A stretch of 64,000 nt of DNA from Orthonyx spaldingii. Lineage: Eukaryota; Chordata; Aves; Passeriformes; Orthonychidae. The translations under genes and the position numbers were made by a program. Below the pieces are notes generated by a model, which saw only the letters and a program-made list of their open reading frames with translations, was not told the DNA's origin and ran no database searches. Numbering within the stretch: the first letter of the stretch is position 1; every line of letters begins with the position of its first letter. Below are positions 1 through 13,415 of this stretch, in pieces. The DNA is taken from NCBI GenBank assembly GCA_013397795.1, contig VZTJ01001774.1, forward strand, positions 409,494-473,493, written 5' to 3'.

Positions 1-3000
1 CTGACCCAGGCAAGATTCCCATTGGTTACAGTGAGAGCATCACTTAAGTAATGCAGCAAAAGGACATCATGCATTAGTAAGCTAAAATATGAATCCATGC
101 TTATGGCAATAGCTTTCCCTTCTAATGCCCCATAATGGGCATCCAGGAAAGGAAATAAGCAGCTTTACAGAAAAAAAAAAATCTGCATTTTGTTACATTG
201 ATGACCATCCTAAGCAACTCCACAGAAGTTTTCAGGGTTCCTTTCAGTGTGCATGAAGAAAGCAAAAAGTCAAAAATAGACCAGTGTTTGGCAAGATTAT
301 AACAGATTTACTCATTAGTGCAGAATGCAAAACAACAGCTAATGCTTAATACAAACAAAATTGTATCACTTTCATACTCCTCACAAATTCATGGATTCTA
401 CATGGTTTACTTCCTTGCCTTAAAAAAAAAATGTTTAAATGAAGCATGAACTTTGTGTCTCTAAAAATAACATCCTGAGTAAGCAAAGGAATCATTGGAG
501 GAAAAAAGTGGAAATGGACATTTAATAACAAATTGCAAGGAAATCCCCATTTTGTTTAGCATGAAAAGAAACAAAGATCCAGGGGTTGGATTTGCTTGGT
601 GAGGTTTTGGGTTTGGGGTGGGTTTTGCTGTTTGGGTTTGGTTGGGTTTTTCGTATCAAGGGAAAGAAAACAATAGCTATGTGGGAGGAAAAACATTTTC
701 ACAAATACAATAAATAATTGTTCTGATCCAAAAGCAAAGTGCGATGTAGAATTTTTCCACTTAAACAAAAACAACCTACAGCATAATGCCTTAAATATTA
801 ACAAATCAATTAGTGGTCAGCACAGTAAAATAAATATGAACATATTGATTTACATTTTGTTTCTAGCAGCAAAGGTCATTAACCTACTGGCCAATGTGAC
901 AGCTTCACAGAAGTCCTGTTTCTTGGGTTTGGTACTTGGTTTAACATGAGTGAAAGATTAATTGGGTCTGGAAAATGGCACTTCAACTGTACAGTGTTCT
1001 CCACAGCCCACCTATGTCAAAAAGGTCTGCCCAGGATGTGTTTTCAGTATGTTTTGAACAGTGATTTGGAAAACACCTTTCACAAAAAGAAATAAAATCA
1101 GGATCTACTCAGTATCTAAAGCTGACAAGTATGAGTTTGCATTGTCCTGAACCCTAAGGATAATGGGGAGGTCGGGTTTTTTCTCTTTGCAGTCAGCAAC
1201 TTCCTATGCTGAGAGGGGAATGGGAAGATCACAAGCTATTAAGCAATGCTGTGAGGGAGAGGAAAGCCTTGGTCACTTGTAGGAAGGGCCACAACAGAGC
1301 ACTGGGGCAAAGTGAGGCTCTGCTGCTTGTGCCAGCAAGACACCTTTCCTGCCATGTAGGAAACCTGTCCTACCTTGTCACCTGAGTCCCACTGTCTGCC
1401 TTACACCTGCTCTACAAGCCACCACTCTGAGATCACCAGGATGACCACATTCACTTGTACTCACTTGAACAAAACAAAGCAGATTCAGGCCTCTCTGTTC
1501 AGGGCAGACTCGAGGCATCCCTCCAAAGCAGACTCAGCCCCAAGCAGAGAGGAGCCTGCAAGAACAGCCCCCTGCGTGTCTCTCGCAGCCCCTCCCAAAA
1601 GCACAGCACGTGGCTGTGCTGTGGCACATCTGCACAGCTGGAGCAAACCAGGTTTTGACACCTCCAGCAGTCACTGGAAATGCCAAATGAGGAGCAGATG
1701 GCTGGGCTGGAAGCAGAAGCAGCAACCAAAGCTAAGTGGTGAACAGCTGATTTTTGGGACACACGAAAGCAAGCAAAAATGCCTCCTCATCCCTAGCAAT
1801 AAGCCAGACAGCACCAGTACCTACAGCTCCTCCAGCTCATATTTCACAGAATGTTGTTTTTCTGCTACTAACTGCAGCCTGTGGGAAATGCCACGCTTTA
1901 ATTTACAGCCAGAGGGATGCTTAACCATAATGCAGGGATCACTGCACTGAAGCATGTTGTGGTAAGGCTCATCCAACTCCCTCTGCCCCGCTGGACAGTG
2001 GTGTCAGACTGGCAAACCAAAGGGCAGGACACAAAGAGAAAACCAGAGCCCTTCTGTCAATGCAAACAATGAGGGGGAAAGGCTGAGGAGAGATTTTGGA
2101 AAGGCAAACGTTCTTCAAGGCTACACTGAGGGTGAGGCAGGGGCAGGAAAGCACAGAAGAAACAGACTTAGAGAGCTGTCAGAACTGTTCAGTGAGTGCT
2201 CTACAACCTGGGCACCTGTTCTACCTTCTCATGTGCTCCAGGGTACAAACCCCATTTAACTGAGTTTTGCACAAAGGAGGGGAGGGAATCCCATTTATGA
2301 GGGTGCCCATTGTTCTGCCTGTATCTGCAGGGCAAGGATCAGCATGGAATGATAGAGGGAGTTGTTTTCAACTACTTTGCAAGATCTCACCTTGCCTGGA
2401 TTTAGGAAAGCTGCATTCATGTTGTATGGCTCCCTGATGCTCACTCAGGTAGCTGAAGAAAACAATACTCAATTTCGGAGGAGCAGCCAAGCGCAACAAA
2501 CCTTTTGAAGGTGGACTAGAAAGATGAATAAAGACTATCTGAATTTTTCTGTTAGTTTACTCATTCTTCATTTTTTAAGGCAAGCAGAAAGTCCTTCTGG
2601 AATGCAAGAGGCAGAATCAGAATGGCAATAAAAGGAGGCGGGGGAGCTACCTTCAACACTATGCACTAGGTACAATTTATCCCTGGTAAAATCCTACTGA
2701 AACTAACAGAGCTCCATCTAATTCCAGCTGCCTGAAGAGGGGTGACAGATGAGCCATGGTGCTCCCTTGACCCTCTCTCTGCACGTGCCACTGAAGTCAG
2801 TGAAGCTACACCAGTGCACAGCTCCAGCAGCAGTGTGGGATCAGGGCCAACAAAACATGCTGCATTTGCCACCAGAGACCACATTTTAATGACACTGTCA
2901 ACTGGACTCCAATCACAGCTCCTCACATCTACCTAAACAAGCAGAAGAATAAATGTCAGCCCTACTTCTGCTCTTTATCCCCTTCCTACTTTTGCTAAGG

Positions 3001-4307
3001 AATATCAAAACAAACACACACACCTGTTGAGTTCATCTACAATTAAAAAGTTGCTTAACAATTTTCTTGAATACCTCCATGTGGCCAAAAAGCTGTTACT
3101 CAAACAATCATCACCCCTGACATTTAAATCCTACATAACTTTGGATTTTTCGATGGTCCCTAGTACAGTCAAGTTCATATCAAGGAATGGAATTAAAACC
3201 CATCCTACGATGGAAAAAGAAAGAGGGGGGCAAAGTCATCCAATATTGGTAGCTCTAGTTCAAAGGAGCATTTCATCTTTGCTCTATAAACACCTATTAG
3301 GCTTTGCCCAGGGAATGGCATGGAAGTGGGACACACCAGTATCTGCTACTCACAGTCCAGGCAGCCCTGTTCTCCCAGAGCGAGGACTGCAGGCCAGAGA
3401 CCAACTCTTGCTCTCTTCTACATCAATATGCAAAGAAATTACAGCTGACAGCTCCTTTTATCTATTCTCAACCTGACTCAGTCTAAGGCAGAATCAGAGC
3501 ACAGCACATCTCACCTGAGCAGGTTTGCTTTCTGGTTCACTTCATTAAGACACTGAGATTCCCAGAGACTCTCTCCAGGGAGATGAGCTACACCCATGGT
3601 ATATTAAGGTGTCCAGGCAACAATATCAAGAGTAGAAGAGTATTTCTGAATGGGGCTAATCAGCTGAAATCCAAGTCAGATGTTCAGAATGGAATCTGCA
3701 CTGCAGAGGAAGCAGTAAGAGGCAAGACCCTCCAAGGAGGAGAGGTATGCACAGCCTTTCTACAAGGATGTGGAAAGAACCTACTCTGGACTGTAATGGG
3801 GGCCAGAAGCAGCAAAGTGTGGACAAGTACACCACCTAATTCACACATTCACAGGCCCTACTCCTGCCCCTCTTTTACAAGCTGCCCAGAGATTCAGTCT
3901 GCTGTAGGGAGGCATTCTGGAGCACTGCTCTGTGGCGTGCCAAGAGGGGAGTGGGCTTTGCACATGGTGCACCCACGTGGTAGAACCACAGAAGTTCCCA
4001 GCACTTCTTGGGCTTTGCATACTCATGCAGAAGGCTGGGGAGAAGACACAGTTCCTCCCCGCCACTCAACACAATGAAGAGCCTTAGATAATTAGCAAAC
4101 AAACACCAAAAACACTTCATGTCCTGCACAGCGTCATCCTGCCGACTATGATAGAAAAAAAATCTAACCACACCAGTAAGTTTGCAGGTGTTACATGTAC
4201 AGCTCGAGAGCAGACTCCTACCCAATGGAGCACAAAGCAGGGCATGTGGCAAACAGCAGGCGAGAGACAAGCTGCTCTAGGTGCAAACTACTACCGAGGG
4301 AGGCGCG
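1..4307 (-). other. ZMAT3: ZMAT3 3' untranslated / downstream region
   Basis: This stretch lies directly downstream of the ZMAT3 stop codon on the minus strand. Mammalian ZMAT3 mRNAs have a 3' UTR of several kilobases, so most of it is probably transcribed UTR. I saw no clear AATAAA on the minus strand (TTTATT on the plus strand) that would fix the 3' end; ATTAAA variants occur, for example near 1895 and 520. The open frames here, including a 191-codon plus-strand frame at 1375-1950, resemble no protein family I know and look like chance. No repeat family was recognised. The UTR may run past the left edge of the window. Confidence 0.55.
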
Positions 4308-4519
4308 TCATTGGACATAGCCCAGGTTCTCCATCTCGTTCCTGTAGCGCTGCTCGGACACTTTGCTCTTGTGCTGTTTGCTCTCCAGGTGCTGCCTGAA
4401 CTCCATCTCCTCGCTGGCGCCCGCGTTGCACATGGAGCAGTAGAACTGCCCGCTGGGCGTCACGCACATGGCCAGGTCCCGGGGGATCCTCTGCCGCGAG
4501 CGCGGGTTGAAGTAGGGAC
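4308..4519 (-). CDS. ZMAT3: ZMAT3 last coding exon (residues 220-289), zinc finger 3 and stop
   Basis: The exon follows a CCCCAG acceptor and encodes YFNPRSRQRIPRDLAM, the third finger (Cys247, Cys250, His263, His269) and the C-terminal tail ending ENLGYVQ, with TGA at 4310-4308. Codons are GC-rich compared with the other exons. A minus-strand frame of 81 codons overlapping it in another register is a shadow. Confidence 0.97.
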
Positions 4520-7500
4520 CTGGGGAGGCAACACAAAAGCCTGGTTTAGCTGTGAGAAATCAAAGCTTGAGGCAGCTCAGTGGCAACGCCTAAGTCCAAT
4601 GAACAATGGAAAAGCAGACAAAGATTTGCATCTTTAATGGATTAGAGTCTGAATCTTATTTTGCCACAACCACTCCGCTGATTTCCAGATTTACAGAGGT
4701 GCAGCACACAGGGCAGCAGTATTTGCTAATTTATATATTATCTTATTTATAAATATTTTGGAATTTTATCAAGTCGTATTTTGGGCTTAGTGCCCCAGTC
4801 TTATTGAAAATCGGGAGTCTAATCATTTAAGTAATGAATCAATTCTCTTTTTTTTTCTTAACCATCTAATTCCAGAACTAGAACAGCCTTTTGATTAGAA
4901 TAAGCTGCCTCAGTTTAGAACTCACAAAATGATATTTAATAGAACTTTAAAAGATTTATCTTTTCCACATGACAGTGATTAGAATGACATGATTAAACCA
5001 AGCTTCACCAGGAATCAGGGTTTCAGCTAATGTGTGCTTGCAAAACAACTTAAAATGAAAAAGAGAAACAGATGCCTGGCTGGAGACTGTAAGACACTCT
5101 TTAAATCATAGTAAAGAGGCAAAGTTAGTATCTAACACCTGAGGAAGGACTCTACGCTAGGAACAGATGGTCTTAGAGGGAGGCTAACATGCTCTCTCAT
5201 TCTGGTCATGGGAGTGCAAGTACAGGTTGATGTGCCACAGTAGGAGTCAAAGCACCTGGCCACCTGCCAAGAAAATAAAGCAGGAAAATTGTCACCACTT
5301 AGAGCAGCCTTAGAGACAGGCAGATGGTAAATTAAGTTACAAACTGAGAAACAGAACTAACAAGCAGGCTGACAAAACAAAGCAACTTTAGCAGCTGGGA
5401 AAAAATACCATGCAGACATGAAGGATCAGCAGAGCTTGGACCAGCTCCTTTCACAACCTGACTCTGCTAAAACAGACCTCAGAAACAGAAGAAAAACAAG
5501 CCTATTTATTATTAATTACTATTCCAACTACAGAATAAATGCAAGCTCCAGGTTACCTGTGTTGTTCTGAACCGTATACGTATTTCTTCTGTTCTGCATC
5601 ATCTTGTATTCATTCCCTTCTTTCCTTGCCCTTCGTTTGCCTAGTTCTGACGCATCCCTGCAGATAAAACAAATATGAACAGCTGCAATTCAGGGTTTTC
5701 TGACAAAAGGACTGCCAGAGACACTGCCACACGCTTTCAGCCTGAGCACGAGGTTGAACAATACCTACGAGAACGAGTTATTCTGTGCCTCTGCAAGGCG
5801 CAGCCGCTTGGCGTGATTCTTCCCTTGGTAGTGAGCCTGTGCCACAGCCGGAGAACTAAATGAGGCATCACAAAGCTTGCAGTAATCATTCTCTGTGGCC
5901 AAGATCACTCGGCCACCTGGTTTACTGGATCCCATCTAGCAGCAAAGGGAGAGACAGCATGTGAAACACAAGAAGGTTAAAATCGTTGAAATATTTCAAG
6001 CACGGGCACTGAGACCACTGTCATCTTCATCAGACAGCAGGAGAGACAGAATTAAAGCACATGGATTAGGACACTCTCAAGTCCTCCCCAAAGCGTTCTT
6101 ACCAGAACTTCATTTTTCCTGCCTCAGCCTCCAGGAGAGCCTGAAAATTCCTGGCCTGAGATGGAGAGGAAAGCAATCTGAACAAACAGCTCTGCAATAG
6201 CTACACAGGCTTGTTTACTTCACAGCAATGATTTAACTCCTCCTGACTGCTGGGAGCTGATGAACAGTGACTTGCACACTGAGGAAGACCCACTGAAAGG
6301 TAAAGGTGCTCCCCTCTTCTATTTACAGTCCACCTAACCTCTCCACAGTACCCTGTCTTTACACAGCTCCCTGACCACAGCTAGAGAAAAAAAAAAAAAA
6401 CAGTAGCAAAGCTGCCAAACCTCTGATCCTTAACCTTCAGGTGGGAGGACACCTGGATCCAGGCTTCAAAGGAAGGACCCAGTCTCACATGAGTAGCTCC
6501 TGCTAAATGAAGGACACCGTGTCTGTGGAGTCAGACCACATCCAGTGATCCAGGCAGAACCATGCCTCCTCAGCATGTAACATCCAGGGAAAAGTGTTTT
6601 GTAAACAGTGCAGCAGCAGTGATTCATGCAGCCATGTCACTGCAACACTTGACAAGCTGACTTGCTTTCACCTCTCCTTTGATACTGCTCAAACTCAGAG
6701 ACACACACAATTCCAACTTCTAGCTTACACCATGAACCCTCACGTGGCCCCAGAGTGGTATTTCTATTGCCATGGGCCATTTCCTCCACTAAAAAACACA
6801 CCATCAGATACCCTGGCAAGTACAGCAGCCACATCCCAGTGCCCCGGGCTGGACCCCATCCCGCCCCAGTTCACAACTGTGAGCTGCAAAGCCAATTTAC
6901 ACAGGGCCGAGTCTCCCTCTGGTGGCTCTGGCAGCGCCTGGAACAATCTGTCACTGCAAATGCTCCCTGCTGCCCTACAGACTGCACGGGCTTATGTTGT
7001 AGGAACTGACAGGTACAGCTTCAATCCCCGTGGTCCAGCTGTGCTTCCCTGCACGGTCACATGCAAAAGCCAGGTTAACTGTCACATCCCATGACAAACC
7101 CAAGGGATGAATTCTAGAAGGAGAAAGCAAAAACCATCTCTTTTGCCTCTAATATGCCCAAAACAGAATTAATCTGGATCACTGAGGGAACAATCCATTC
7201 ACTCTGCACACAGGAATGAGCACTACAAAAGGAGTAACAAAAGAGGAATTAGCTAACAGCCCTGGGCAATGGGTGTAGGAGCACCAAAGCACTTTTTCCA
7301 TGTAGGCTTTCCTCACACAACAGAAGGATGATTGTGCAGAGCGGATGCCACACCCTCACATCCAAATCCAGTTCCAGCAATGCTGTTTTATACCTATCCT
7401 TAAACAGCTATAATCAGCAGCACATCGGACTTACCTAGGAATCAAAGTATTTGCCAGGCAGAAATAGAACATTTGAAGTCCAATATTGTGCTGCAAGGGC

Positions 7501-9597
7501 AGATCAATATCTGCATCTTCAAAGGAAAGCAAACAGCTCACAACAGGCCATTTCCACCATCCTGTGCCATCACAAGGAAAATTCTTTCCCAACTCCTGTG
7601 GTAATTCTCAAAGCCTGAGATCTGGTTGTCCTTACTGGGGGTTAGGTGACAAGACAGCACGATCTCAGTTCCCTTCCCATGCCTTACCTGAGTTGGAAGG
7701 GAGACAACCTGAGGTGGGGCAGGCTCAACAGAATTACTCATCCTGGCAGGTGCCGGACAGCTGTTGGCAGCATAGTAATTCCGGAGTTTCTTACTGTGGT
7801 TTTTACCCTGCAAAGACAACCCAGATTAATCACTGTCCTAATAACAGTATCTTACTCTGAAAGACAAAGGATCCAAAGACTGAAATGAGCAAGTGCCCGT
7901 GAAGGTGGCAGCTCAGGTAAGGGAGCTGTCACTCAGAAAATAATAGCTCTGAATTTAAGAGATGCAGGCATTCCTCCCTTTCTCCAAAATGCTCACCACC
8001 TAGAATGACTGGGCCTCATCTTCAGCTGATTTTCTCAGTAAGGTTACAATTAGTTTCTCAATCTGTTTGCCATTTCACTTAAAACCAGTATTTTGTATTT
8101 TAAGCACATTAACTGTTTTGTATAGCTTTTTGATAACCCTGAACACAAACACAGATTTCATGAGACTGCAGGCTTCAGTTACAACATGAGAGTGAACACA
8201 AAAACCCACTTCATATTTTATTTTCTCTTGAAAAACATATACCATAGTTCTTTTTGGTGTTCTGAAAACCTGACAGAGAAACATGAGACTATGTATGTGT
8301 ATTGTGGATGCATAGTAAGGCATATGCACAAATGCAAGTTATGTACAAACTCACTTCTGTCCCCTCATGGCAGAAATTCTGCAGAAATAAGACGTTAAAA
8401 GTGTAACACCAATTCAACCTATCCCTCCACTGGCAGGATTCCACTTTTTCAGGGCCAATAGCAAATCTGAGATCTGGGTCTGGTGTCCTGAGAATATGGA
8501 CATTCACCCTTTTGCATTCACTGGTGGAGAAAGTCACTATCTCCATCACTCATGCAAATACAGCACTAGGCAGATAGGATGTAGTAAAATGGGGTAATGC
8601 AAGACTGACATGTTCTATCTCTCAGCAAGAGTATATGCAAAGAGACCCTACCCTAATTCAGACAAGTCAACAAGATCAGCTCAAACAAAATTAATTTGGC
8701 CCGAGCCAAACCAGCTGATGGAGAGTCTTTGCATCAATGGCCCCACCAGATTAGTGGTGTGCATAGCCTCAGAAAGGAGATCCTGACAAACACGTCCTAA
8801 TGGCACAGCTGGATCCAGCAGAAAACATCTGTACAGGCCTCACAAAATCATATCTGGAATCAGAAGGTCAATTTTACTGAACTAGTGTAGATGTGAAATA
8901 CAGGTTGCATAAAACAAAGGAAAAGTCACAAGAGTCTGCTTTTTCACCCATGCCATCTTGGCACCACTTCTCTGTCCCTGTGGACAGAGTTTTAGCAAAA
9001 AGCTCCAGTAATAACACCTTAAATGAAAGTACTGCAGCATGTCTGGACAACCAGCAAATCCAAGCAGGGTGAAGATATGTCTACAGAGCAGTTTCAGTCC
9101 ATGAGGTGGTGCAGAGGTAGCTCCAGATGAGCAACTTGAATGTTGCTGCTGGTATGCAGCACTCAAAACCCCCTCGAGAAGCTGAGTTAGTCCTTCTGCA
9201 TTAGCCCACACTTCCCTCTGTGCTACCACAGCAACGCTGCTGGCAGTGCTCGTGCTGGCACGGGAACGTCTCCACAAGCTGCAGATGCAGCAGCCCCAAA
9301 AGCTGAGCCTCCTGCTGCTCTCCTTACCTGGTAATGAGCCTGGGCTTGCTGGGCCGAATTCAGAGTGACATTGCAAAGCTTACAGCACAGGGGCTTACAT
9401 AGTTCCTCCAGCATAGGGTCCTGCTCCACCACCTTGGCAAGTTCCTCTTCTTGTGTGTGATGAAAGGAAGGCCCCAGTCCGAGAGACTTTGGTGGGGACA
9501 GTGGTGAGCTGGCTCTCGGCCTTGTAGCCACTGACATAGGAAGGGATGAACGCTTCTCAGGATGAGGAAGAAGTCCTGCTTGCTGTAGAAGAATCAT
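4308..9597 (-). CDS. ZMAT3: ZMAT3 (Wig-1/PAG608), p53-inducible zinc finger RNA-binding protein, five coding exons
   Basis: Joining minus-strand exons 9597-9328, 7807-7688, 5935-5769, 5657-5557 and 4519-4308 gives 870 nt, which is 289 codons plus TGA. All introns are GT-AG and phases are consistent. Three matrin/U1-type C2H2 fingers are visible: Cys72/Cys75/His88/His94, Cys149/Cys152/His165/His171 and Cys247/Cys250/His263/His269. Fingers 1 and 2 share the AHYQGKNH signature. A basic KRRARKEG stretch (about 193-200) sits between fingers 2 and 3 and may serve nuclear localisation. Known family biology: ZMAT3 is a nuclear, p53-induced protein that binds double-stranded and AU-rich RNA and affects mRNA stability and splicing. 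The first 65 residues diverge from the remembered human protein while the fingers are nearly identical. Length equals the human protein as I recall it. It is transcribed away from PIK3CA. Confidence 0.97.
5557..5657 (-). CDS. ZMAT3: ZMAT3 coding exon 4 (residues 186-220)
   Basis: This 101-nt exon encodes the basic linker (DASELGKRRARKEGNEYK and onward to VQNNT) between fingers 2 and 3. The acceptor is CTGCAG and the donor GTAACC. Confidence 0.96.
5769..5935 (-). CDS. ZMAT3: ZMAT3 coding exon 3 (residues 131-186), zinc finger 2
   Basis: The exon starts after a GCTAG acceptor with MGSSKPGGRVILATENDYCK and contains the whole second finger (Cys149, Cys152, His165, His171). It ends two bases into codon 186 at a GTAGGT donor. 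Confidence 0.96.
7688..7807 (-). CDS. ZMAT3: ZMAT3 coding exon 2 (residues 91-130)
   Basis: The exon is phase 0 at both ends, with acceptor TTTGCAG and donor GTAAGG. It begins GKNHSKKLRNYY, which completes zinc finger 1, and continues into a Pro/Val-rich linker ending SLPTQ. Confidence 0.96.
9328..9597 (-). CDS. ZMAT3: ZMAT3 coding exon 1 (residues 1-90)
   Basis: The start ATG is at 9597-9595 and opens MILLQQ, matching the remembered mammalian N-terminus. The exon ends exactly after codon 90 at a GTAAGG donor. It carries the variable Pro/Ser-rich N-terminus and the first half of zinc finger 1 (CKLCNVTLNSAQQAQAHYQ). A plausible acceptor (GGTCTAG) puts the exon start at 9653, leaving 56 nt of 5' UTR. 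An in-frame upstream Met near 9684 would lie in the intron and is not favoured. The context before the ATG is weak (C at -3); Met21 is a possible secondary start. Confidence 0.95.
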
Positions 9598-9653
9598 TGG
9601 CCAGGAAGACTGTGGGCATGCTACTGCTGAAGGAGGAGGAGGCTTCTTCGGAT

Positions 9654-12600
9654 CTAGACCAGAAAGACACAAATGCTGAAACAAGCAACAAGAACAGGAA
9701 CATCAAGGATCCAGGGGCAACTCCTGTAACTCCACTGCCTCTGCTTCATGCCTTTTCAAAATGCCAAGCAGGATAAAGTCAGTTTGCAACACTTTACCGC
9801 CCACGGGAACAGCAGCAGCATCCCAGACAACCAGAGCCAGATTACAAGACACTTGTATAAGAAGCAGGTTCCCTGGCACCCTCCTGGCAGGTGAAGATTC
9901 CTAAACACCCACAGCACCTGAGAACAGCACACTGTCCCCACTGCTCCACGCCCACGAGAGGTGGGGACACACAGCATGCACAGCACACAAAGCTGTGCAA
10001 TGGGGGGATACAGCCACTATCCACATCCTCCTTTGGAAGCCCAAGGACAAGCTCACTCTCCAAGATCTACACAAATATTACAGTGTATTACTGACTGTAA
10101 TTACACTGACAAAGAATCCAAATACTTCAAAGCAGATTTATTGTATACAGGTAGACACAAAATACATAAACACGTCTATCCTTCAAATACTCACAAAGAC
10201 TTTCCTGAGGAAAGGCTTTTCTCCAGTAAGTGAACAAAAGAGAAAGAGTGGGAATGAGCTGGAGCACACCTTGTTGTACACAGTCAGCTCCCAAGGGCTC
10301 TCTCCCATGGTCTTCTTGAATAACCTTGAGCTATTTTTCACATTTCCATTACTAACTACAACCAATGCAACACTTAAAGCTACATCTTCTTCTGCCAAAT
10401 GGAGAACTTATCTCATATTAACCTTTATTCAATTATTTCTCAGTTAATTCAAGTTATTAGAACTAGCCTTACATTTTCAACAAGCGGTTCTGAGAGATTT
10501 ATTTAATTAAAGTTTATAAATCACATCTACAGCCCAGATGAACATCCCTAGAATAATACAGAGCAGTCACATTATGAATTAAGGCAGAGCTACTTTTGTT
10601 AATGTCTTATTAGCTTCTTATCATAACAAATCCTGTTCAGTGCCACACTGGGATCAAGAGAAGCATTATCTTGGCCTTTGCAGATCATTCCCAGCTAGGG
10701 CTGCATTGGTAGCAACCATGTTTATGCTCTGGGCTTTGTTAATTTGTTTAAGCAAATAATGAGACACGTCTGTGTTTTAAAACAATGCTTGTGGAAAATT
10801 AGGGAAAAGCAAATGAAATGCCACCAAGGAATTTTGTTCCTGAGTCGCTTTTGAAAACAGGGACTTCAAAGGCATTTAGGAACCTGGAGAAGCAGATAGC
10901 ATTTATCTGGGATAACTTCCGGGATTTTCAATCTGCTAAAATTAGCTGAAGATAAATACCTTCTACATTCCAGCTATGGAAAATCCCAGCTGATGCCTGC
11001 AATTTTAGGTACTGTAGTACCTTTGGATCTCTCTTCCCAGAGAAATCAATGATCTATTAGGAAAAATAAAACATAATTTGAAAAAAAAAGAAAGTCAGTG
11101 GGACTAAATCATTCAAGTGACAAAAACATTTCTGAAATGTTTATCTCAAACCCAAACTTACACTAATACAAGACTGGAGGCAGTTCCATTATTACTAGTA
11201 ACTACAGGTAAAGAAAAAATTAAAAATTATTTAAAAAAAAAAAAAAAAAGGGCAGTATGCACTGGCTTGGGGACAATGTTCTAAGGCAGTAACAGAGCCA
11301 CCAAGAGTCTTCATGTTTATATTACTCCTCCACCACCAAGGCTCTGCAAAATTTCAGAGCTGGAATCCACCACAAAGAAGGAAGAGGACACACAGGAACA
11401 GTGCTGCAAATCATCCATCAGCAGTGTAAATTCTGTAGTGTTACCTAATCCCTCTCCTATTTTCAGCACACATGTTCCTGGTTAAACAGAAGACAACTTT
11501 TTTATTTTCCTCAACTAGGACTCTGTAGACAGTCTAATTAATTTCTGTGGGGCTACAGATGGAACAAGTTCATATTCATGTTGGTTAAATACATCATAAC
11601 ACGGGCCTATCAAGGCAGTTTAAATCAACTATGCAAGCAGGTAAGCATGCCAGCTAATTTCAGAGTTTTATTACAGGAGTATAATGGGCCTCTTACCTTA
11701 AAATGAGAGTAAATTATAGCCAAATACTTCATAGAGCAACATAAAGAGATGTACAGTAAATGGCAATTGAGATTCATCTGCTTAATTTTGCATGAGCATT
11801 TGTTGCATCACATTTTCTTGCAACTGTCACAAATGGGATTTGTCATAAACAAGAGGACACAGTGCTTACAGGATCTGTATCTACAGGGGAAAAGGTATAA
11901 TGCAATATTCTTAGAAAATCTTTAACTGTAGGGTCATTTAGTGTTTCTTACAGTAAGCAGTTTTCTGAAGATAAAATTAAGGCTGCATGGGCAATTTCAA
12001 TAGTAGGACTTCTTGATTTGGCTTATGCAACATATATAATACCGATTTTCCTCTGACAGTGATCTTTAATCACTGAAATTGTTCAAATTATATTCATTTC
12101 TCTCTTACTGGTATTATTTATAAGAAAAAAAAAATCACTGAAATTCAGCTTATTTACAGGTCCCTTTAATCCTCCATTGCTGGTCATTACAGCTACCTTG
12201 CCCAGGAGAAGGAAAAAGGACATTTTTAACTCCTCCTTTCCCTTGACATGAGGAGCTGTAAAATCTTTACCCTACAACACAGCAAAGGAACAAGGCACCT
12301 CCATTGCCAAGGACTCCAACCAGCACAGGCCGAGGCAGGGTGAGGACCTGCAGCTCTCCAGGGTGAGCTGAGACACCAGTCTGCCTCAAGACAGCACCTC
12401 TCAGAGCTCAGCCATGCCCCCTGTGACATGCCAGGACACACTCCCATCCCATGCCACTTGTCCTTGAGTGGATGAAAGGGGGACAGGTGCAGAGCCCTTC
12501 TCCCTCCTTTCAGCTGGGGCATCCCAAGGGCAGCCCTGAAGGAGGAGACCCAGCCTCCATGCCTGCTACTGCCCAGGTAACAGGGAGCAACCTCCCCAGC

Positions 12601-13415
12601 TGACAACAGTACAGTGATGGGAAAGCCGCTGGTCTGGCCTCAAATCTAAGGATGGGGAAAGCACAGCGTGACTTTCCTTGGCGAAAAGCATAAAGCACAG
12701 GGAGAAATCTACGTGTTCCCACCAGAATTAGTTCTTAAATGCAGCTGAGGCGGCTGGTAACAGTGATGAAATCTGTAGAAATGATGAGCAAGCTGTGAGT
12801 TTTGCTGCTCTATCTTCAACACAGGAAGCGTTTCTTCTCAGGTTCACTTGTCTATCAATACATGGACATCCCTCAAAGTAATTGTGCCAGAAAGTTTCCT
12901 TTGGCCACGGACTGGGCCTACACCCTTCATGCTGAAAGGCAGGCTGTTTTATAACGCTGCAGGGACTGGAGGCAGCACCAAACAAACACACACCACGCAC
13001 AGCTCTGCCTTAAGGTGCACTGACCCTCCGCTGATGAGGACACACATTTAGCAACTCAGAACCATCCCTTAGGTCAACGGGCTATCAGAAACCACGGTGT
13101 AAATCCCGACTCCTCGCAGGCATTCCTGCAGACCTGCTTGCCTTGCAGTCTGGGGGATGGAGCAAGGAGAAACAAACCAAGCCCTGCTACCTTACCGCCT
13201 GGGAACCACCGCAACCTCCCGGCACCACCGCACCGCACCGCTCCGGGCAGGCACAGAGCACGGCGGAGCAGCAGGGACCGGCACCCGCATCCCCCGAGCG
13301 GCTCGGAACACGCCGGCGGCCCCGGGCCGAGACCCCCGGCCCCGCCCCGACCCCCCGGCCCCGCCGGCCCCCCGCCGCNCGGCCCCGCCGGACCCCCGCC
13401 ACCCCCCGCACCTAC
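9654..13415 (-). other. ZMAT3 first intron (inferred)
   Basis: The interval lies between the inferred acceptor at 9654 and a consensus donor at 13415-13414. From about 10440 to 12180 it is AT-rich with no long ORF or CR1 copy. A poly-A run lies at about 11231-11249. From about 12220 to 13050 composition turns more GC-rich, with several chance ORFs. In mammals the p53 response element of this gene lies near the promoter or first intron; I could not identify a clean two-half-site match by eye. Confidence 0.5.
13379..13379. other. single undetermined base
   Basis: One N inside a C-rich stretch of the CpG island, an unresolved base call in extreme GC sequence. Confidence 0.95.

Larger units (their letters stand above)
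4520..9327 (-). other. ZMAT3 introns between coding exons
   Basis: The four introns are 4520-5556, 5658-5768 (only 111 nt), 5936-7687 and 7808-9327. I recognise no repeat family, RNA gene or further coding exon in them. Long plus-strand frames at 6594-7094 and 7486-7860 have no family resemblance; the second overlaps coding exon 2 on the opposite strand. Confidence 0.7.

Noticed and set aside
1375..1950. 191-codon plus-strand open frame left of ZMAT3
   Set aside because: It has low-complexity Ser/Thr/Lys composition, no recognisable domain, and lies in the probable ZMAT3 3' UTR on the opposite strand.
9223..9684. 153-codon minus frame taken as one exon
   Set aside because: Only 9597-9328 is coding ZMAT3. 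The right end is 5' leader or intron, and the left end runs past a clear GTAAGG donor.
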